Positions 5,850 to 9,396 of a DNA stretch of 9,396 bases are shown here, in pieces. Below the pieces are notes generated by a model. The model worked only from the letters and a program-made list of their open reading frames with translations. It searched no databases and had not been told where the DNA came from. The stretch is from 2-12-FULL-43-11 sp035655355. GTDB taxonomy: Bacteria > Patescibacteriota > Minisyncoccia > UBA6257 > Colwellbacteraceae. Both the position numbers and the translations under genes were made by a program. Within the stretch, counting starts at the first letter, position 1. Each line of letters starts with the position of its first letter. The stretch lies in contig DASRUQ010000036.1 of assembly GCA_035655355.1 (NCBI GenBank), forward strand, positions 1 through 9,396. The letters run 5' to 3'.

Positions 5850-5855
5850 ATGATA
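5850..5855 (-). promoter_or_regulatory. -10-like box for the Lys-rich peptide gene
   Basis: TATCAT (5855-5850, 5 of 6 matches) is followed by 7 nt and then the ATG at 5842, the same geometry as upstream of hpf. No -35 box lies at the normal distance. TTGAAA (5881-5876) is 20 bp away, which is too far to be convincing. Confidence 0.4.
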
Positions 5856-5939
5856 TTTGGTTTTGGTCTGTCGACTTTCAAACCAATTTTATTTTCAAAC
5901 TACATTAGTAGTATAGAACAAATTGAATTTTAAAAACAC

Positions 5940-5948
5940 TGTGGATAA
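5940..5948 (-). promoter_or_regulatory. Single perfect DnaA-box sequence TTATCCACA
   Basis: The 9-mer matches the consensus DnaA box exactly and lies in the AT-rich 116-bp gap just after the murB stop. I see no second box nearby, so this is not an origin by itself. A match by chance in 9.4 kb is quite possible. Confidence 0.3.
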
Positions 5949-5958
5949 CTTTTTTTCG

Positions 5959-6882
5959 TTAAAAAATTAAAATCTCCTCTTCCAACTCCACGCCAAACTT
6001 TTCTTTAACCTCGGATTTAGCGAGTTCAATAAGATTCTTAACGTCTGCCGCGCTGGCATCCAAAACATTTACGATAAAATTAGGATGCTGGGGAGATATC
6101 ATCGCTCCGCCGCAAGCGACTCCCCGCAATTTTGCTTCCGATAGTAAATAAGCTGTCGGCACTACCGGGAAAGGGTCTTGCTTGATAGGGGCTTTGAAAT
6201 CAGAATGCCCCAAGTGAGGATAGTTGGCTAGAGCTACGTTCTTAAAGACACTGCCGATATTAAAGTGATCCAGGGGGTGTTTCTGCTTTCTATAGCTAAT
6301 CTTACTTTCCACCTGTTCTTTTATTTCGCTGCCCGACCCGGGAGTCAGCGCTAGGGTTGCTTCCACAATGATTTCGTTGCCGTCTCGCTTAAAGACACTT
6401 ATCCGGTAACCGAAATCACATTCCTCGCGGCGCCTTTCGGTTAATTTCATCTTTTGAGTGTTAAAACTTAAGACTCTTTCCACTGAATCTTTTAATTCTC
6501 CTCCAAAAGCTCCGGCGTTCCCGCGCAGAGCTCCGCCAAAAGTTCCCGGCAAACCTCCAGCCCATTCCAATCCGGAAAGATTATTTTCTATTGATAAATT
6601 AACAAGGTCGGCCATACTCACTCCCGCGCCGGCGGTAATCTTATTACCTACCACACTCAGATTTATAAAATCCGGCTTCAAAACCAAGCCTTCATAACCG
6701 GCATCGCTGAAGAGAATATTCGTGCCTCCTCCTAAAATAAAAAAAGGAAGACGCCTTTTCTTGGCGTCTTCCACGGTATTAATAAGATTCTCCAAAGTTA
6801 TTGCTCTTTTGAAGAATCTGGCTTCTCCTCCGATTTTGAAACTTCCTAAATTTTTGAGCTTAACGCCAGTTTCAAAATCCAT
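5959..6882 (-). CDS. murB: MurB, UDP-N-acetylenolpyruvoylglucosamine reductase
   Basis: MurB reduces UDP-GlcNAc-enolpyruvate to UDP-MurNAc with NADPH and FAD in the cytoplasm, the second committed step of peptidoglycan synthesis. The 307-residue protein has the usual length. Motifs: FAD pyrophosphate-binding loop LGGGTNILFSD (50-60); GLEWAGGLPGTFGGALRGNAG (104-124); YRISVFK (159-165) with the conserved Arg160; GSVFKN (210-215) with the proton-donor Ser211; LLSEAKLRG (246-254); and the C-terminal Glu cluster (ELEEEILIF, 299-307) that supplies the catalytic Glu. The short linker between GSVFKN and the C-terminal domain suggests the type II form without the E. coli-type tyrosine loop. The ATG at 6882 has no adjacent SD. 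A hairpin ends 9 nt before it. The gene has its own promoter (6955-6983). No clear terminator follows it. Confidence 0.97.
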   Translation of the reverse strand: MDFETGVKLKNLGSFKIGGEARFFKRAITLENLINTVEDAKKRRLPFFILGGGTNILFSDAGYEGLVLKPDFINLSVVGNKITAGAGVSMADLVNLSIENNLSGLEWAGGLPGTFGGALRGNAGAFGGELKDSVERVLSFNTQKMKLTERRREECDFGYRISVFKRDGNEIIVEATLALTPGSGSEIKEQVESKISYRKQKHPLDHFNIGSVFKNVALANYPHLGHSDFKAPIKQDPFPVVPTAYLLSEAKLRGVACGGAMISPQHPNFIVNVLDASAADVKNLIELAKSEVKEKFGVELEEEILIF

Positions 6883-6891
6883 TTATTAAAA

Positions 6892-6948
6892 GGGCGGTAG
6901 TGGTGACCTCCATAATTTGTTGTTAAGTGAGTGCTCGTCCTACCGCCC
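6892..6948 (-). promoter_or_regulatory. Long-loop hairpin forming the 5' leader of murB
   Basis: GGGCGGTAG (6948-6940) and CTACCGCCC (6900-6892) pair perfectly over 9 bp around a 39-nt loop. The predicted transcription start falls at about the first base of the stem, and the 3' arm is followed by TTTTAATAA and then the murB ATG. The loop contains ATGGAGG. Its ATG opens a 13-codon frame that ends in a TGA overlapping the murB start by one frame. This could be an attenuator, a 5' stabiliser or a coupled leader peptide. No known riboswitch class is recognised. Confidence 0.5.
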
Positions 6949-6954
6949 GGACTT

Positions 6955-6983
6955 ATTCTACCCCGTTAGAAGTAAGATATCAA
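6955..6983 (-). promoter_or_regulatory. Promoter for murB
   Basis: TTGATA (6983-6978, 5 of 6), a 17-bp spacer and TAGAAT (6960-6955, 5 of 6) form a good sigma-70-type promoter, with a start predicted near 6948. The -35 box lies within the small AGATATC/GATATCT hairpin, and the spacer contains one arm of the TCTAACGGGG repeat. Confidence 0.75.
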
Positions 6984-7028
6984 AGATATCTGCCGACCCG
7001 CCCTGTTAGAGATTTATCTCTAACGGGG
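6961..7028. repeat. Nested palindromic repeat cluster (CCCCGTTAGA family)
   Basis: Three related arms occur: CCCCGTTAGA (6961-6970), CCCTGTTAGAGA (7001-7012) and TCTCTAACGGGG (7017-7028). The last two form a 12-bp hairpin with a TTTA loop and one imperfect pair (G-U on plus RNA, C-A on minus RNA). The first and last form a perfect 10-bp alternative. Between them sits AGATATC-AAA-GATATCT (two 7-nt arms). The gap 6883-7068 otherwise holds only the murB promoter and leader. The hairpin lacks a T tract on either strand, so it is a poor intrinsic terminator. It resembles REP-like intergenic palindromes. Confidence 0.6.
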
Positions 7029-7068
7029 CGAATAAACACACACGGCTTCTGACGGAACTGCCTGTAAT

Positions 7069-7734
7069 TTAGAGTTTTCTCCAAACTACAGCTTCTCTCG
7101 CGTCAAATTCCCTAAAAGTCAGCCGGTGAACAAATTCTCTCATGCCCCTGCCTACAGGCGACGCTTTTAGCGACTTCAGCGAAGGATTTAGCGTATCGGC
7201 TACTTCCTGGGCCTGGTAAGGAGTCGGGGCGGAGATTAGGACTCGCATATTGGCCCATTTCTTAGCCCAACCGCCTCCAGTCACCAGAAACTGCAGTAAG
7301 GCTCCTTCTCCTATCTCGCTCACCTTAGAAAAATCCACCTCGTTAGGATTGAACTTATTAAGCTCCCCCTTGAGATAGAAGCCCAGGTGCGACCCACCGG
7401 ATTTATAGACATGAAATTCATTGGCTTTTTTAGCGCCCGTTAAGTCGTGGAACTCTTCAGTCATTCTTTCGGGCACACCTACATAACAATGAGCTTCTTT
7501 ACCTAACTGATGCACGGCCATTTCAAAGACAAAAGGAGTAGGTAATACTCTGAAAAGATCCAGGAGTTTACCCTCTTCCTCGGAAAAATAAGACATGGGT
7601 ATTTCCATTAAAGTAAATCTTCTTCTAATAAAGAAATAATGCCGTATGGCGCTCGTGATAGGCATCGCCATGATCATCCCTAAAATAGAAATAGCGATAA
7701 AAGAAATTGTGGGTGGAGTAAGATATGATTGCAT
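7069..7734 (-). CDS. Unrecognised membrane-anchored protein (221 aa)
   Basis: I cannot name this protein firmly. Residues 9-29 are a clear N-terminal transmembrane helix (SFIAISILGMIMAMPITSAI), followed by a basic stretch (RHYFFIRRRF, 31-40) that should stay cytoplasmic. The remaining 180 residues form a soluble alpha/beta domain (MEIPMSYFSEEEGKLLDLFR, then FEMAVHQLGKEAHCYVGVPE). This layout (TM, basic stop, then MEIP, a helix and a strand ending in YVGVP) recalls the N-terminal domain found before VirD4/TraG-like ATPases of Patescibacteria. There is no ATPase domain here, so that link is a weak inference. Full length from the ATG at 7734 keeps the anchor. There is no SD. TATAAA ends 9 nt upstream. 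It diverges from the glycosyltransferase gene with 16 bp between the start codons. The nested palindromes follow its stop. Confidence 0.8.
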   Translation of the reverse strand: MQSYLTPPTISFIAISILGMIMAMPITSAIRHYFFIRRRFTLMEIPMSYFSEEEGKLLDLFRVLPTPFVFEMAVHQLGKEAHCYVGVPERMTEEFHDLTGAKKANEFHVYKSGGSHLGFYLKGELNKFNPNEVDFSKVSEIGEGALLQFLVTGGGWAKKWANMRVLISAPTPYQAQEVADTLNPSLKSLKASPVGRGMREFVHRLTFREFDAREAVVWRKL

Positions 7735-7736
7735 TG

Positions 7737-7749
7737 TAGAATGTTTATA
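7737..7749. promoter_or_regulatory. Overlapping divergent -10 boxes in a 16-bp gap
   Basis: On the plus strand TAGAAT (7737-7742, 5 of 6) ends 8 nt before the ATG at 7751. On the minus strand TATAAA (7749-7744, 5 of 6) ends 9 nt before the ATG at 7734. Both would give leaderless or nearly leaderless mRNAs, and the two polymerase sites overlap. No good -35 is visible for either. Any -35 would lie inside the opposite gene. Confidence 0.45.
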
Positions 7750-7750
7750 T

Positions 7751-9262
7751 ATGAAGAGGGAGTATTATTTTCTTGTACTTGTTTTAATTATAGCTGCCGC
7801 GCTCAGACTTTCCAATCTAACCGCCACTCCTCCCGGTCTTTATCCCGATGAGGCTATGAATGGCAACAATGCTCTGGAAGCTATCAGTACCGGTAACTTC
7901 AAAGTTTTTTATCCGGAAAATAACGGACGTGAAGGTTTATTTATGAATATCCAGGCGGGGTTTATCGCCGCTTTAGGCAATAAGCCTTGGGCTCTTCGCT
8001 TACCCAGCGCTATCTTCGGTATTCTGACAGTCCTTGGTATTTACTTTATGACCCGGGAAATGAAACTGGGAGACGCTTTCTTCTCTAACTCTAATGGCAG
8101 GTCACAAAAAATGTTCGGCTTGGATAAAAATGAATTCATAGCCTTAGCCGCCGCCTTTCTCCTCGCTGTCACTTTCTGGCATATTAATTTCTCCCGCATA
8201 GGCTTCCGGGCCATCATGGCGCCTTTTTTTCTGACTTGGTCGGTTTACTTTATGCTCAAGGCCTTAAAGGAAAACTCCCGGCTAATCTGGTCATTCGCTG
8301 GAGGCGCCATCTACGGCCTTGGTATTTATTCTTACATCTCCTACCGGACCACTCCGCTTCTTATGGGGGTCATCCTGATTATTTATATGCGCCGGGCTTG
8401 GCTGGAAGCTCGGCTAAAACAATTCTTTACCCGTGCTTTTATTTACATCGCCTGTTCTATTATAGTTTTTGCCCCGCTCGGACTTTACTTCCTCCAAAAC
8501 CCGGCAGATTTTTTAGGCCGGACTACTCAAGTATCTGTCTTCATCTCCCAAACACCTCTTCAAGACCTGAGTGAGAATGTCTTGAAAACTCTCACTATGT
8601 TTAACCTGCAGGGAGACGGCAACTGGAGACACAATATTTCTGGAGCCCCTCAACTCTACCCCATAGTAGGCCTGATGTTCCTGCTGGGCTTTGCTATCTC
8701 AATCTCCTCCTTATTTTCCAGGCATCGTCCTAAAGCAGAACCTCTTATAATCTTTTCAGCTTTTTTGTGCGGCTTTTTGCCGGTAGTCATTTCTAACGAA
8801 GGCATCCCTCATGCCCTGAGAGCTATTATTATGATTCCTCCCGTCATTCTCTTTGGAGCTATAGGCTTAGCTGGATTCTACGAATACCTCGTCAAGCACA
8901 TCTCTATAAAAACCACAGACTTGGGAGTGATATTGGTGGCTATATTCTTGGTAGTAGAAGCTTACGTGAGTTATTTCATTATTTGGGGGCAAAACCCTAA
9001 TGTCCCGGGAGCGTTTGCCCAAAATTATGCGGATATGGCGAATGAAGCGAATAAGCTTCCCTTAAGCACGCCTAAAATAATTATAGTAACAGCTGGCGGC
9101 ACTGATGTCCGAGGTTTCCCAACCGCCGCTCAAACTTTTATGTTTCTAACCGACACCTGGAAACCCGAAGAACAAAAAGCTAAAAATTTCATCTACCTTA
9201 AACCAGAACAGGTGCCTGGGTTTGTTGCGCCCGTTGGAGCGGTTACTCTATTTATTAACTAA
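7751..9262 (+). CDS. Membrane glycosyltransferase, GT39/PMT (ArnT-like) family
   Basis: Enzymes of this type use a polyprenyl-phosphate sugar to glycosylate a lipid or protein on the outer face of the membrane. The acceptor cannot be told from sequence. From the ATG at 7751 it has 503 residues, with about a dozen hydrophobic helices (for example 6-19, 85-100, 129-143, 150-170, 228-248, 303-323, 330-346, 357-377, 391-412). The first extracytoplasmic loop holds the family motif GLYPDEA (29-35), with Asp33 and Glu34 as the likely catalytic/metal acid pair, then YPENNGREGLF (54-64). NEGIPHALRAI (349-359) is a second typical motif. The last 90 residues form a soluble tail. An upstream in-frame ATG at 7646 would add 35 residues lying antisense to the neighbouring coding region, so I reject it. 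It ends 3 bp before the convergent ogt stop. Confidence 0.88.
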   Translation: MKREYYFLVLVLIIAAALRLSNLTATPPGLYPDEAMNGNNALEAISTGNFKVFYPENNGREGLFMNIQAGFIAALGNKPWALRLPSAIFGILTVLGIYFMTREMKLGDAFFSNSNGRSQKMFGLDKNEFIALAAAFLLAVTFWHINFSRIGFRAIMAPFFLTWSVYFMLKALKENSRLIWSFAGGAIYGLGIYSYISYRTTPLLMGVILIIYMRRAWLEARLKQFFTRAFIYIACSIIVFAPLGLYFLQNPADFLGRTTQVSVFISQTPLQDLSENVLKTLTMFNLQGDGNWRHNISGAPQLYPIVGLMFLLGFAISISSLFSRHRPKAEPLIIFSAFLCGFLPVVISNEGIPHALRAIIMIPPVILFGAIGLAGFYEYLVKHISIKTTDLGVILVAIFLVVEAYVSYFIIWGQNPNVPGAFAQNYADMANEANKLPLSTPKIIIVTAGGTDVRGFPTAAQTFMFLTDTWKPEEQKAKNFIYLKPEQVPGFVAPVGAVTLFIN

Positions 9263-9265
9263 GGC

Positions 9266-9396
9266 TTAGTGAATAGCTCCCTCCTTTTTCAGGATAATCT
9301 GTTTAGCTTCAATGCCTCCCCTGTTATAGCCTCCCATCTGCCCATCGCTCCTGATTACACGGTGACAGGGAATTGCCTTATTAAAATTAGTTTTTA
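9266..9396 (-). CDS. ogt: Ogt/MGMT-type O6-alkylguanine-DNA alkyltransferase, C-terminal part (runs off right edge)
   Basis: The last 42 residues are visible. They include AIPCHRVIRSDGQMGGYNRG, which carries the PCHRV signature of the family, whose Cys takes the alkyl group from O6-alkylguanine in a single suicide transfer. The helix after it (GIEAKQIILKKEGAIH) matches the usual C-terminus. The remainder of the gene, including the helix-turn-helix DNA-binding part upstream of PCHR, lies beyond the edge, so the presence of a second N-terminal domain cannot be judged. It could equally be called MGMT or an Ogt-like protein; the short alkyltransferase-like (Atl) variant is excluded because it lacks this Cys. 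The gene converges on the glycosyltransferase gene with 3 bp between stop codons and no terminator between them. Confidence 0.93.
   Translation of the reverse strand, partial: KTNFNKAIPCHRVIRSDGQMGGYNRGGIEAKQIILKKEGAIH

Noticed and set aside
6458..6697. 79-codon plus-strand frame within murB
   Set aside because: Antisense shadow; low-complexity Pro/Ala product mirroring the Gly-rich MurB motif.
6892..6948. tRNA or tRNA-like element upstream of murB
   Set aside because: The stem is 9 bp with a 39-nt loop. No D, anticodon or T arms and no CCA context can be drawn.
7646..7750. N-terminal extension of the glycosyltransferase from an upstream ATG
   Set aside because: The added residues are antisense to the divergent gene, and the natural first TM helix with a basic MKR start begins at 7751.
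8236..8574. 112-codon plus-strand frame inside the glycosyltransferase gene
   Set aside because: Out-of-frame shadow of the membrane protein.
1..9396. CRISPR array, insertion sequence or transposase
   Set aside because: No regularly spaced direct repeats, no transposase motifs, and no terminal inverted repeats with target duplications were seen.

Overview
The window looks like a chromosomal segment of a Candidate Phyla Radiation bacterium (Patescibacteria, probably Parcubacteria-like). This is an inference from the whole picture. Moderate-GC genes are packed tightly, most lack a Shine-Dalgarno site, and several appear leaderless. SecA carries a long extra segment in its first nucleotide-binding domain. 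A 29-residue Lys/Ala peptide and several unrecognised small genes sit beside compact housekeeping genes. No ribosomal RNA or other taxonomic marker is present to prove it.

Left part (1-2800): the 5' end of an unrecognised single-pass membrane protein on the minus strand is followed by four unrecognised small genes (402-848 minus; 1067-1426, 1679-2158 and 2354-2737 plus). Each has its own promoter with an exact TTGACA -35 box and a 17-bp spacer, its own leader of roughly 60-105 nt, and its own hairpin terminator. They form an array of single-gene transcription units in about 2.4 kb. This is the most unusual structure in the window.

Middle part (2818-6983, all minus strand): a housekeeping block of murB (peptidoglycan precursor synthesis), a tiny Lys-rich peptide gene, hpf/raiA (ribosome hibernation) and secA (preprotein translocase ATPase). 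hpf and secA are 7 bp apart and form an operon. murB has a good promoter, and its predicted transcript starts at the first base of a long hairpin that ends just before the murB start codon.

Right part (7069-9396): an unrecognised membrane-anchored protein (minus) and a family-39-type membrane glycosyltransferase (plus) diverge from a 16-bp gap that must hold both starts. The glycosyltransferase ends 3 bp from the stop of a convergent ogt/MGMT-type DNA alkyltransferase that runs off the right edge. A cluster of nested palindromes lies between murB and the membrane-anchored gene.

Two promoter styles coexist. The small-gene array and murB have full -35/-10 promoters with leaders. The left-edge membrane gene, the Lys-rich gene, hpf and the divergent pair have only a -10-like hexamer 7-9 nt before the ATG, as expected for leaderless mRNAs.
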